This document shows positions 16,053 through 23,910 of a stretch of 64,000 nt of DNA, piece after piece. Below the pieces are notes generated by a model that was not told the origin of the DNA, searched no databases, and saw only the letters and a list, made by a program, of their open reading frames with translations. How positions within the stretch are numbered: position 1 is the first letter of the stretch; each line of letters begins with the position of its first letter. The translations under genes and the position numbers were made by a program. The DNA is from Taibaiella sp. KBW10. GTDB lineage: Bacteria > Bacteroidota > Bacteroidia > Chitinophagales > Chitinophagaceae. Location: NCBI RefSeq assembly GCF_003852495.1, contig NZ_QAJI01000002.1, positions 31,932 to 95,931 of the forward strand, written 5' to 3'.

Positions 16053-16607
16053 TTATTTACCAGCTGTTTTACCTGCTTTACGACGGATAATCTCACCTTG
16101 GAAACGTACCCCTTTACCTTTGTATGGTTCTGGTTTACGCAGGCTACGGATTTTCGCTGCTACCTGGCCTACTAATTGTTTATCGATAGAAGATAAAGTT
16201 ACCAAAGGAGCCTTACCTTTTTCCATTACTGCGATTCCAGAAACTTCTTTTGGTAATTCAACGATGATGTTATGAGAATATCCTAAAGCCATATCCAGTT
16301 GTTGACCGTTTACGGCAGCACGATAACCCACACCCACTAACTCTAATTTCAACTCATATCCCTGGCTTACACCAATAACCATATTGTTGATCAAAGAACG
16401 GTATAAACCGTGCATTGCCTTATGGCGGATTTGTTCTGTAGGACGTATCAAGGTAACTTCATTACCGTTTACTTCTACTTTAATATCACGGTCAAGTTGT
16501 TCTTTCAACTCTCCTTTTGGACCTTTAACAGTTACTTCATTGGAAGGAGATACCGTTAAGGTTACGTTCTCTGCTAATGTAATTAGCTTTTTGCCTATAC
16601 GAGACAT
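16053..16607 (-). CDS. rplF: 50S ribosomal protein L6
   Basis: L6 is a large-subunit protein near the factor-binding site. The start at 16607 gives MSRIGKKLITL and 184 residues; the longer frame adds 12 unsupported residues. Conserved elements are VTVKGPKGEL, the LYRSLINNMVIGVSQGYE stretch, and the C-terminal IRSLRKPEPYKGKGVRFQGE. Normally rpsH, rpsN and rplE lie upstream; here the neighbour is a divergent secreted protease gene, so the cluster begins at rplF with its own promoter. Confidence 0.97.
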   Translation of the reverse strand: MSRIGKKLITLAENVTLTVSPSNEVTVKGPKGELKEQLDRDIKVEVNGNEVTLIRPTEQIRHKAMHGLYRSLINNMVIGVSQGYELKLELVGVGYRAAVNGQQLDMALGYSHNIIVELPKEVSGIAVMEKGKAPLVTLSSIDKQLVGQVAAKIRSLRKPEPYKGKGVRFQGEIIRRKAGKTAGK

Positions 16608-16717
16608 GTTTAAAAAATTAAAAAAGTTAATAAAAATAGTCACCTGTTACCGTGTTCAGTTCCACGTATAGGAAAGAACTTTAGATGGTCAGTATACAGA
16701 TTTTCTAAAAATGTTTG

Positions 16718-16750
16718 CAAAGGTATCCTTTTTTCATGATATATTCCAAA
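16718..16750 (-). promoter_or_regulatory. Promoter of the rplF-secY cluster
   Basis: On the minus strand TACCTTTG (16725-16718) is a perfect TAnnTTTG box, and TTTG (16750-16747) lies 21 bases upstream as a -33 element. The 337-base gap to the divergent protease gene otherwise holds AT-rich sequence; for that gene only a weak TAACTTCA at 16896-16903 is visible. Confidence 0.7.
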
Positions 16751-16944
16751 AATTTTAAAATCATAGAATGACTTCTAGATTGAAATAGATTCATTACAGT
16801 GTAAATCAATCAATTACCATTAATTTAAGCTGTCGATTTAGTTCAAATAGACTTGAATACCAAAAAATTACAAATTAAATAACATTTTCTTTTTGTAACT
16901 TCATACCCTTATTTATTTATATACATGTAATATTTGTAAAAGCA

Positions 16945-18402
16945 ATGAAAAAAATATCCATATCTGCATGCTTACTTTTGGGCATGATTGTCAATGCAAA
17001 TGCAGAGACTGTAAGTTCGGATGTAGCGTTGACCGCTGCCCGCAATTTTTATGCTAGCCAAACAGGTAGTCTGGCACCCCAGCTTCAGCTGGCAGGAACG
17101 TATAAGACCGAAAAAGGCGATATTCCTACTTTATATGTTTTTGAAAACCAAGCAGGAAACGGATTCGTTATTGTATCTGCAGAAAATCATGTACAACCTA
17201 TCTTAGGGTATTCTACTGAAAGCAAGTTTTATGCTGTAGACGGCCGCAACTCCCCGGAGGCTGCGTATTGGCTAAATACGTATACACAACAGATCGAATA
17301 CGTAATTGATAACAATATTGCTGCTACTGCCAAAGTTACCGCTCAGTGGAACAGCTGGTTACAATCACAAACCAGACCAACACCACCGACTGTTCCCGTA
17401 GCACCGCTGTTAACTACTTTGTGGGATCAGATGCCGCTCTACAATTATTACTGCCCGACCGGCACACCTACAGGTTGTGTAGCTACTGCAATGGCTCAGA
17501 TTATGAAATTCTGGAATTACCCTGCACAAGGTACCGGACAACACAGTTATAGCACAAGTAGTGTTGGGGGTACATTGTCTGCAAACTTCGGAGCAACTAC
17601 CTATAACTGGAGTAGCATGCCTGGACAACTGACACAGACTAGCCAGTCGGCTCAAAAAGCGGCAGTCGGCACCTTAATGTCTCATTGCGGGATCTCTGTA
17701 GACATGGATTATAACACCACAGCCAGCGGCGCGCAGGTAATCCTGGGAAATGCTTCTGCAAAGAATGCTTTTACAAACTACTTTGGATACAAAAGTTCAA
17801 TCAAAGGATATAAGCGTGAGGATTTTGTCAGCGACTTCACCTGGCATAGCATGTTATTATTTGAAATCAGAACCGGCAGACCGCTTTTATATGCAGGCTT
17901 CGGAACAGTAGGCGGCCACGCATTTGTATTTGATGGATATGATGCAAATGAGATGTTCCATATCAACTGGGGATGGGGCGGTTCCAGCAATGGTTATTTC
18001 ATCGTGGATAATCTTAACCCTTCTGCTTTAGGTACCGGTGGCGGTTCCGGAAACTTCAATTTTAACCAACAGGTTATTGTTATGATTGAACCACCAAGCA
18101 GTACTTTGGCTACAAATCCATGGAACAAAAACGCAACATCAATCAGCCAGGTTGACATCAACAATAAATTCTTATTATACCCTAATCCTGCAACTAATAC
18201 GATCAATTTCGATGCAGAGAATTATTCCGGTAAAATAACTGAATATGTTATCTACAATACTTTGGGTCAAACTCAAATGACGAACAAAACGACTGCTAAC
18301 AAATTTAGTATTAATACCAGTACACTTAGTACAGGGCTGTATTATATTCAATTGAATACTACTGACGGCCTTATTACAAAACCGGTTTCTATTACCAGAT
18401 AA
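16945..18402 (+). CDS. C10-family cysteine protease with T9SS sorting domain
   Basis: This 485-residue secreted protease resembles streptopain and Bacteroidota C10 peptidases. It has a signal peptide (to about residue 21), a Spi-type inhibitory prodomain (about residues 22-130, with GFVIVSAENHVQPILGYS), and a papain-like domain. The catalytic Cys178 lies in PTGCVATAMAQIMKFW and His325 in GGHAFVFDGYD, followed by the substrate-pocket HINWGWGGSSNGYF. The last about 80 residues are a type A T9SS sorting domain beginning LYPNPATNTI. It would be exported by the type IX pathway and matured by loss of the prodomain. A lipoprotein gene starts three bases after its stop. Confidence 0.93.
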   Translation: MKKISISACLLLGMIVNANAETVSSDVALTAARNFYASQTGSLAPQLQLAGTYKTEKGDIPTLYVFENQAGNGFVIVSAENHVQPILGYSTESKFYAVDGRNSPEAAYWLNTYTQQIEYVIDNNIAATAKVTAQWNSWLQSQTRPTPPTVPVAPLLTTLWDQMPLYNYYCPTGTPTGCVATAMAQIMKFWNYPAQGTGQHSYSTSSVGGTLSANFGATTYNWSSMPGQLTQTSQSAQKAAVGTLMSHCGISVDMDYNTTASGAQVILGNASAKNAFTNYFGYKSSIKGYKREDFVSDFTWHSMLLFEIRTGRPLLYAGFGTVGGHAFVFDGYDANEMFHINWGWGGSSNGYFIVDNLNPSALGTGGGSGNFNFNQQVIVMIEPPSSTLATNPWNKNATSISQVDINNKFLLYPNPATNTINFDAENYSGKITEYVIYNTLGQTQMTNKTTANKFSINTSTLSTGLYYIQLNTTDGLITKPVSITR

Positions 18403-18405
18403 GTT

Positions 18406-18912
18406 ATGCATTTATACAAATTTATTATTTTATCATTTTTTGGGGGCACAATGGCTTGTGCCCCCAAAACTTTTCATAAGCCTGCTCAACCTGTCCAATT
18501 GGTACATCCAACGTTCAATGCGAGTCCTTCCGTTATTATTTATAAGACGCGGAAAGATTATTCAAAATTCGTTCCGGTTATCCTGTCGTCAGACAAGAAA
18601 AAAGTGGTTAGCTACCCAGACCCTGCAGATATCAGAAACCAGCCCACGCCCACCGCGCTCGCTCAAGGGTATTGGCTCGATAACAGAGGGATCAATGATC
18701 AGGTTGCTTTTCTAAATATAACTTACCAGGATTATGCTAAACGGACAACAGCCCCGACCACTTCGGAGTTGTTGGCATGGGTTATAGACAGCGATCCTAT
18801 TCTCGAAATGTATAACTGTGGCGCAACCTATAGCTATACAGACAAAGCTAAACAGATTAACGAAGTTATTCAGGCAGGGAAAACAGGTTCCATATTTAAA
18901 AAAATAAAATAA
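18406..18912 (+). CDS. Lipoprotein of unknown function coupled to C10 protease
   Basis: This 168-residue protein begins with a short lipoprotein signal: hydrophobic IILSFFGG then TMAC with Cys at residue 18. The mature part has a strand VIIYKTRKDYSKFVPVILS, a PDPAD turn, and an acidic WVIDSDPILEMY segment near residue 130. I do not recognise a family. The start codon is three bases after the protease stop, which suggests translational coupling. C10 proteases of other bacteria are often followed by specific inhibitor genes, so a role as inhibitor or anchor is possible, but no similarity to the prodomain is evident. It ends before a very strong terminator. Confidence 0.75.
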   Translation: MHLYKFIILSFFGGTMACAPKTFHKPAQPVQLVHPTFNASPSVIIYKTRKDYSKFVPVILSSDKKKVVSYPDPADIRNQPTPTALAQGYWLDNRGINDQVAFLNITYQDYAKRTTAPTTSELLAWVIDSDPILEMYNCGATYSYTDKAKQINEVIQAGKTGSIFKKIK

Positions 18913-19065
18913 TCCATTCTTCTGATTGTTGACAGCTAGTCTAGGGGTGCAAGGTTAAACAAAAACGGCTCCTTTAATATAGAAAAAAGACGGGAAGGTA
19001 TATTTTCTTTATAAGTCTTCTATTGCTAAAAGATTCACGTTAAGCAGTTTTATAGCAAGCACTAA

Positions 19066-19123
19066 AAAAGGATTAAAAAAACCGGGCGCAAATATATTTG
19101 CGCCCGGTTTTTTTAATCCTTTT
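19066..19123. terminator. 58-bp perfect palindrome, bidirectional terminator
   Basis: The 29-bp arms are exact complements with no loop; the core is CCGGGCGCAAATA, flanked by A/T runs and an outer AAAAGGATT. It separates the convergent lipoprotein and type B T9SS genes and should terminate both. Such a long perfect palindrome is unusual for a terminator. Upstream, 18913-19065 holds no gene I can see. Confidence 0.9.
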
Positions 19124-19152
19124 ATTTTTTATATCTGCTTTAATACAAAGAC

Positions 19153-21108
19153 TTACCGTATTAACGTAATATCGCCTTTTTTCTCATAGCGTACCCCATT
19201 ACTGCAGTTATAGGAAATATGATATACATAAGTACCTGCTTCAGCCGGCTTCCCTTCGTACATACCATCCCACTTCGCTTTATTGCCAGAACCTTCATAC
19301 ACAAGGGTACCCCAACGGTTAAATACCGTAAAGTTTACAATAGTCATCTCTACTTTTGAAACGGAGGTAAAATAGTCATTTTTTCCATCACTATTAGGCG
19401 TAAAGGCATTTGGCATCATCAGCTCACAACAAGGCTTAGGCACAAGGGTAATCGTGTCCGTACCAATACAGCCGTTTACATCCGTTACCCATACATTGAT
19501 CTTGTTACGGCCGGGAAACAGGTTGGCCGTAACCTTCTGACCTTCAGATAAGGTTCTTTCAAAATATTTATTAGGCCCCCAAGCATATTGTGCTCCGGCA
19601 ATATTGGTTGCTCTCAGTTCAATTGTTTCCGTCTCACATAATTCCTTTACATCTGTCACTGTAGAAATCGTTATCGTCGGGTTTGGTGTTATCGTCAAAG
19701 GAACCGTAACCGTTTTGGACGGACACCCGGCATTGCCTATCGTCGCATATGAAACGGTATAAGCACCTACAGCACTATTTTCCAGATCGATAAAGCCGGT
19801 AGTCGGATTAATGATTAGCCCAGAGGAACTGCTGCTGAAAGTACCGCCTGCGGGACTAAAGTTCACGGGTTTGGTATTACTTACACGGCAATATTTATCA
19901 TGACTATACTCTAATTTTGGTGGGGTTCCGTCAACGATATCAATCACTGCAACCGGGCTCATTGCGACCGGTTCTGTAACACAAGGAGAATTGCTCGTTA
20001 AACGGCAAGTAATTTTATCGCCTGTGTTGGTTGCATGAGAGAATGTGGCTCCGGTAGCACCAGTAATAGCGATACCATTTACAAACCATTGATACTGTGG
20101 AGCAGTACCGCCACTCGTAATAACAGAAGTATAATTAACCAAAGCACCGGAACAAATAGAAGCGGGATTGGCAGTAATGGCTATAGTGGCAAGAGCCGGA
20201 ATGGCACCTGCACAAGTCGCCATATCATAAAAGCGCTTTTCCTCTACCTGGAAGGCAGATACATTATTGGTATAGGTACTCGGGAAACCCGGGCTGATAC
20301 TTGTAAAGTTAATCGCTGTGGTACCAATAGTCCCCATAGCCATACCAGTTTGTCCGGTCGTTCCTACCACGGCATCTACATAGATGGTGGTACCCAGAAT
20401 ACCGAAACCGGCTCCGGATTGGTAACCATTAGGGTTATTCACAGTCCAGGATTGCATTAAAGCTCCTGTAGCAGAATATTTTCTTAAGAAAGGAGGTGCA
20501 TTGGTACCCGTCAGGTTTAAGATATACCAATCTCCTTCACAATCGGCAATCAGGTCATAAGGCCCTTCATTGGTAAAGCCAGGAACATCTAATAACAACG
20601 TAGCGTTTCCGGTACCGTTATATTTATATACCTCTCCTGTACCTCCATTTAAACTATATAAAAAACCGCCACCACCTGCGATATTGGGTGCGGGGCCTGG
20701 ATTATGGCCTGTATTGACCCATGCACTGGTCACGGGATTATAGTAACTATACCGCCAGGTAGTCGTATTATTTGCATTTCCGGTCACACAGTAAAAAGTC
20801 AAGGTAGGGCTACCTGAATTAAGCACCTCGCTAACAGTAATGCCACCAATATAATTGGCCGGTAACTGTATGGTATTTAATGCAGGATTGGTTGCAGAAG
20901 TCGGCAATGCCGGATTGTAACCGTAGATATTCCCTGTAGGTGCCTGAGAAATAGGAAAAGGAGGAAAACCCGGAAACAAAACAATAGAATTGGTAAGGTA
21001 ATCATCCATATAAATATGGTCGCATTGTGGTAATTGCGCCCAGGTAGTGGTACCCAGGAGCATACATGTGATAAGGCTATAAAAAAATTGTTTACATTTC
21101 AATTTCAT
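19153..21108 (-). CDS. Secreted protein with type B T9SS (gliding) C-terminal domain
   Basis: This 651-residue protein has a signal peptide ending at TTWAQ. Residues about 25-300 resemble a repeated-strand region with GGGGFLYSLNGGTGEVYKYN and may form a beta-propeller-like fold. Residues about 305-390 hold an Ig/PKD-like segment (YQWFVNGIAITGATGATFS), followed by further domains of the surface-adhesin type. The last about 90 residues, from MMPNAFTPNSDGKNDYF through FNRWGTLVYE to GDITLIR, are the type B sorting domain found in gliding-motility and surface proteins. The likely role is at the cell surface, for example adhesion; no catalytic motif is seen. A terminator lies just downstream. Confidence 0.85.
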   Translation of the reverse strand: MKLKCKQFFYSLITCMLLGTTTWAQLPQCDHIYMDDYLTNSIVLFPGFPPFPISQAPTGNIYGYNPALPTSATNPALNTIQLPANYIGGITVSEVLNSGSPTLTFYCVTGNANNTTTWRYSYYNPVTSAWVNTGHNPGPAPNIAGGGGFLYSLNGGTGEVYKYNGTGNATLLLDVPGFTNEGPYDLIADCEGDWYILNLTGTNAPPFLRKYSATGALMQSWTVNNPNGYQSGAGFGILGTTIYVDAVVGTTGQTGMAMGTIGTTAINFTSISPGFPSTYTNNVSAFQVEEKRFYDMATCAGAIPALATIAITANPASICSGALVNYTSVITSGGTAPQYQWFVNGIAITGATGATFSHATNTGDKITCRLTSNSPCVTEPVAMSPVAVIDIVDGTPPKLEYSHDKYCRVSNTKPVNFSPAGGTFSSSSSGLIINPTTGFIDLENSAVGAYTVSYATIGNAGCPSKTVTVPLTITPNPTITISTVTDVKELCETETIELRATNIAGAQYAWGPNKYFERTLSEGQKVTANLFPGRNKINVWVTDVNGCIGTDTITLVPKPCCELMMPNAFTPNSDGKNDYFTSVSKVEMTIVNFTVFNRWGTLVYEGSGNKAKWDGMYEGKPAEAGTYVYHISYNCSNGVRYEKKGDITLIR

Positions 21109-21184
21109 GATCTTATTGGTTTAATGATAATCGTAATATTTTTATGAATTAGGATCGTAATAGGGCTATAGAATCTTGTCAGTG

Positions 21185-21544
21185 CTATTGAACACCATAT
21201 GCTTTTAATTCCCGATCACTGATCATTGGAGGACTGACCGGCCGCTCCAGCTTCATAATGATCATTTTAGCAATCGACTCACAGATTCTTTTATCTGAAA
21301 AGCCAGTTGTTCTTCCCGGATAGTAGGGCTGATGAAAATATACTTTCCCGTTGGCCAGAATATCATAACCAAAACTACCATCACCATTTGTGGTCACTTG
21401 AAAAGTATAGGTGACAACGCCATTATTTGGGTCAATAGCATTGACAACCTTGGTAGAAGTATATACTATTTGTTCTTGGGCCTGCACATTAGCGTTGAGT
21501 GCAAAGGCCAATTGAATGCTTGCTAGAATAATTACTTTCTTCAT
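21185..21544 (-). CDS. DUF4907 family secreted protein
   Basis: This 119-residue exported protein has a signal peptide ending near NVQAQ. The mature part contains the DUF4907 pattern: FGYDILANGKVYFHQP, then PGRTTGFSDKRICESIAKMI and a final PPMISDRELKAYGV. The domain is short and its function is unknown. The gene lies 76 bases upstream of the type B T9SS gene on the same strand and may share its transcript. The 268-base gap to ispG contains the direct repeats at 21722-21764. Confidence 0.7.
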   Translation of the reverse strand: MKKVIILASIQLAFALNANVQAQEQIVYTSTKVVNAIDPNNGVVTYTFQVTTNGDGSFGYDILANGKVYFHQPYYPGRTTGFSDKRICESIAKMIIMKLERPVSPPMISDRELKAYGVQ

Positions 21545-21721
21545 GTTTATCTATAATTTTAATTAGGGTTTATTGTTTTTACCGCAACAAAAATACACAC
21601 ATTAGTGAAATATAAGAAAAAAGTACGTAGTTGCAAAAAATCATATAAAATATTAACCTTAATTAACCTTAATGCACCCTTCTCTGGTTACGGAAGTTTA
21701 TGTTATTTAAGCACAAACAAA

Positions 21722-21764
21722 AACTTATCTAGATAGACAGCAAACAAACTTATTTGGATAGACA
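21722..21764. repeat. Two 18-base direct repeats upstream of ispG
   Basis: AACTTATCTAGATAGACA (21722-21739) and AACTTATTTGGATAGACA (21747-21764) differ at three positions and start 25 bases apart. They end 36 bases before the ispG -7 box, where an activator or repressor could bind. A separate TTAACCTTAA repeat pair lies near 21653-21673. Confidence 0.6.
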
Positions 21765-21800
21765 TTCTCTATAATTTACTAAGCGTATCAGTTAATATTT

Positions 21801-21808
21801 TACTTTTG
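21801..21808 (+). promoter_or_regulatory. -7 box of ispG, apparently leaderless
   Basis: TACTTTTG fits TAnnTTTG perfectly and is followed by only TCAA before the ispG ATG at 21813. The expected transcription start coincides with the start codon. No clear -33 TTTG is visible. Confidence 0.65.
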
Positions 21809-21812
21809 TCAA

Positions 21813-23807
21813 ATGGAATATTATACCTCTTCCCTTACAAGCTACAAAAGAATACCTACCCTGGAAGTGAATGTAGGCGGACTGCTCTTAGGCAAGGAGC
21901 ACCCGATACGCCTGCAAACCATGACCACTAAAGATACTATGGATACAGCCGGTTCTATTCAGGAGACGATTAGCTGTATTAAAGCCGGAGCGGAATTGGT
22001 GCGTATCACAGCGCCCTCAAAAAAAGAGGCCGAAAATCTGCTTATGATCCGTGAAGGAATCGAAGCACTGGGCTATCATGTCCCCTTAGTGGCCGATATC
22101 CATTATACGCCCAATGCAGCGGAGGTTGCGGCAAAGCATATTCAAAAAGTGCGCATCAATCCGGGCAATTACGTAGATAAGAAAAAATTTGAAACCTTAA
22201 GTTATACAGATGAAGATTATCAGGAAGAACTAGACCGGATCGCAAAAAAATTTATTCCTTTACTGGATATCTGTAAAGAATACCACACCGCTATACGCAT
22301 TGGCACCAATCATGGTTCGCTAAGCGATCGCATCATGAGCCGTTATGGCGATACACATAACGGTATGGTAGAGAGCGCTATGGAGTTTCTCAGAATTGCC
22401 CGTAGCCAGGATTTTCACAATATCGTGATCAGCATGAAATCCAGCAATCCGCAGGTAATGGTGCATGCTTATCGCCTGTTGGTCAAAACGATGCAGGATG
22501 AGTTTGGCCTGTTATATCCGCTACATCTGGGTGTAACAGAAGCCGGAGACGGAGAGGATGGCCGTATCAAAAGTGCCGTAGGTATCGGAACTTTGCTGGA
22601 AGACGGCATCGGAGACACCGTACGGGTATCGTTGACGGAAAACCCGGAATATGAAATTCCGGTATGCAGAGACCTGGTGAAGCGTTACGAAACGAATAAA
22701 CATCATTTAAGTGATGCACAAATCCCGGCCATAACAACACTCCCCTACAATCCTTTTGAATACAAACGCAGAACAACGTTTGCGGTAGAAAATATTGGTG
22801 CGCAACAAGTACCTGTTGTTATTGCAGATTATTCTAAAATCAACAGAACCCTAATTCCGGAGGACATGCAAGCCATTGGCTATACATACAGTCCCGACCT
22901 GGATAAATGGCAGATTGCAGACGCTGCAGCCGACTATCTTTTCGTGGAAAATCCGGAACTGAATTTTGCCTTGCCCGGTACCCTGAAAGTCATCACCTGG
23001 GCTAGTGAATGGGCTAAACAACAAATTAAAGATCAAAGCTTTCCGATATTTCTATTGGAAGAATACCTGAATGCGCCTGCCGAAGCAAAAAGCAGCCGCA
23101 TTAATTTTGTGATGGTCGATTGTTACAACAACGAATTCCCGACCAATACTGAAGATATTGCACTTTTAAAAGAAGACAAGACTGTGGTCCTTTGCCTTAG
23201 CAATGAACATAAAAATGCCATGCAGGCCATTCGCAGAATGGGAATCAGCTTAATGGAGCAACAAATCCAGCATCCCATTATTCTGATGAATGACAGTTAC
23301 TGGGATACCTGGGATGAGCACCTAATACACTATGCCACCGAATGCGGTGCTTTGTTGATTGACGGATTTGGAGACGGATTGGCGCTAGGCATGAAACAAG
23401 CCTCCTATGCACAACTGCAAAATCAAAACGAAACACTACACATAGAAAAATTCCTGAATGATGCAGCTTTTGGCATTTTGCAGGCAACCCGTACCCGAAT
23501 ATCTAAAACCGAATACATTTCCTGCCCCAGTTGTGGCCGCACTTTATTTGACCTGCAGGAAACTACGGCAAAGATCAGAGCAGCAACCCATCACCTTAAA
23601 GGCCTGAAAATCGGCATTATGGGTTGTATCGTAAATGGTCCGGGAGAAATGGCTGATGCCGACTTTGGCTATGTGGGTAGTGGTGTAGGCAAAATAACCT
23701 TATACAAAGGCCAGGAAGTGATCAAACGGAATGTGGATAGTGAAGTAGCAGTAGATGAACTGATCCAATTGATCAAAGACAACCATGCCTGGGTCGATAA
23801 GGTATAA
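21813..23807 (+). CDS. ispG: Long-form (E)-4-hydroxy-3-methylbut-2-enyl-diphosphate synthase
   Basis: IspG performs the reductive conversion of methylerythritol cyclodiphosphate to HMBPP in the MEP isoprenoid pathway, using a [4Fe-4S] cluster. At 664 residues this is the long form with an extra central domain, as in Bacteroidota and plants. The N-terminal TIM-barrel part has LGKEHPIRLQTMTTKDT, VRINPGNY and IRIGTNHGSLSDRI. The cluster-binding C-terminal part has SCPSCGRT near residue 570 and GCIVNGPGE near residue 605. The insert (about residues 310-560) is variable. The promoter implies leaderless mRNA. A 21-bp hairpin follows the stop. Confidence 0.96.
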   Translation: MEYYTSSLTSYKRIPTLEVNVGGLLLGKEHPIRLQTMTTKDTMDTAGSIQETISCIKAGAELVRITAPSKKEAENLLMIREGIEALGYHVPLVADIHYTPNAAEVAAKHIQKVRINPGNYVDKKKFETLSYTDEDYQEELDRIAKKFIPLLDICKEYHTAIRIGTNHGSLSDRIMSRYGDTHNGMVESAMEFLRIARSQDFHNIVISMKSSNPQVMVHAYRLLVKTMQDEFGLLYPLHLGVTEAGDGEDGRIKSAVGIGTLLEDGIGDTVRVSLTENPEYEIPVCRDLVKRYETNKHHLSDAQIPAITTLPYNPFEYKRRTTFAVENIGAQQVPVVIADYSKINRTLIPEDMQAIGYTYSPDLDKWQIADAAADYLFVENPELNFALPGTLKVITWASEWAKQQIKDQSFPIFLLEEYLNAPAEAKSSRINFVMVDCYNNEFPTNTEDIALLKEDKTVVLCLSNEHKNAMQAIRRMGISLMEQQIQHPIILMNDSYWDTWDEHLIHYATECGALLIDGFGDGLALGMKQASYAQLQNQNETLHIEKFLNDAAFGILQATRTRISKTEYISCPSCGRTLFDLQETTAKIRAATHHLKGLKIGIMGCIVNGPGEMADADFGYVGSGVGKITLYKGQEVIKRNVDSEVAVDELIQLIKDNHAWVDKV

Positions 23808-23829
23808 ATTGAACTTCAATTTTTAACAT

Positions 23830-23880
23830 TGGGATCACCTTTTGTTGCGCGCCTTCGGAGCGCAACAAAAGGTGATCCCA
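23830..23880. other. 21-bp hairpin between ispG and dus, without T-tract
   Basis: TGGGATCACCTTTTGTTGCGC (positions 23830-23850) and its exact complement (23860-23880) enclose a 9-base loop that can itself fold (CC/GG around TTC). The plus strand after it reads TATATTTATC, not a T-run. It may be a terminator of atypical form, a transcript-stabilising 3' end, or a repeat-family element. The dus promoter starts 11 bases later. Confidence 0.6.
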
Positions 23881-23891
23881 TATATTTATCG

Positions 23892-23899
23892 TAATTTTG
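23892..23899 (+). promoter_or_regulatory. -7 box of dus gene
   Basis: TAATTTTG is a perfect TAnnTTTG box. It lies 11 bases before the ATG at 23911 and inside the longer open frame that begins at 23842, which is why the later start is chosen. Confidence 0.65.
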
Positions 23900-23910
23900 C
23901 CGACGCTATT

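Noticed and set aside
15909-16175. 88-residue plus-strand frame across the rplF-rplR gap
   Set aside because: It overlaps the rplF 3' end and the hairpin; no signal or family, and on the wrong strand for the operon.
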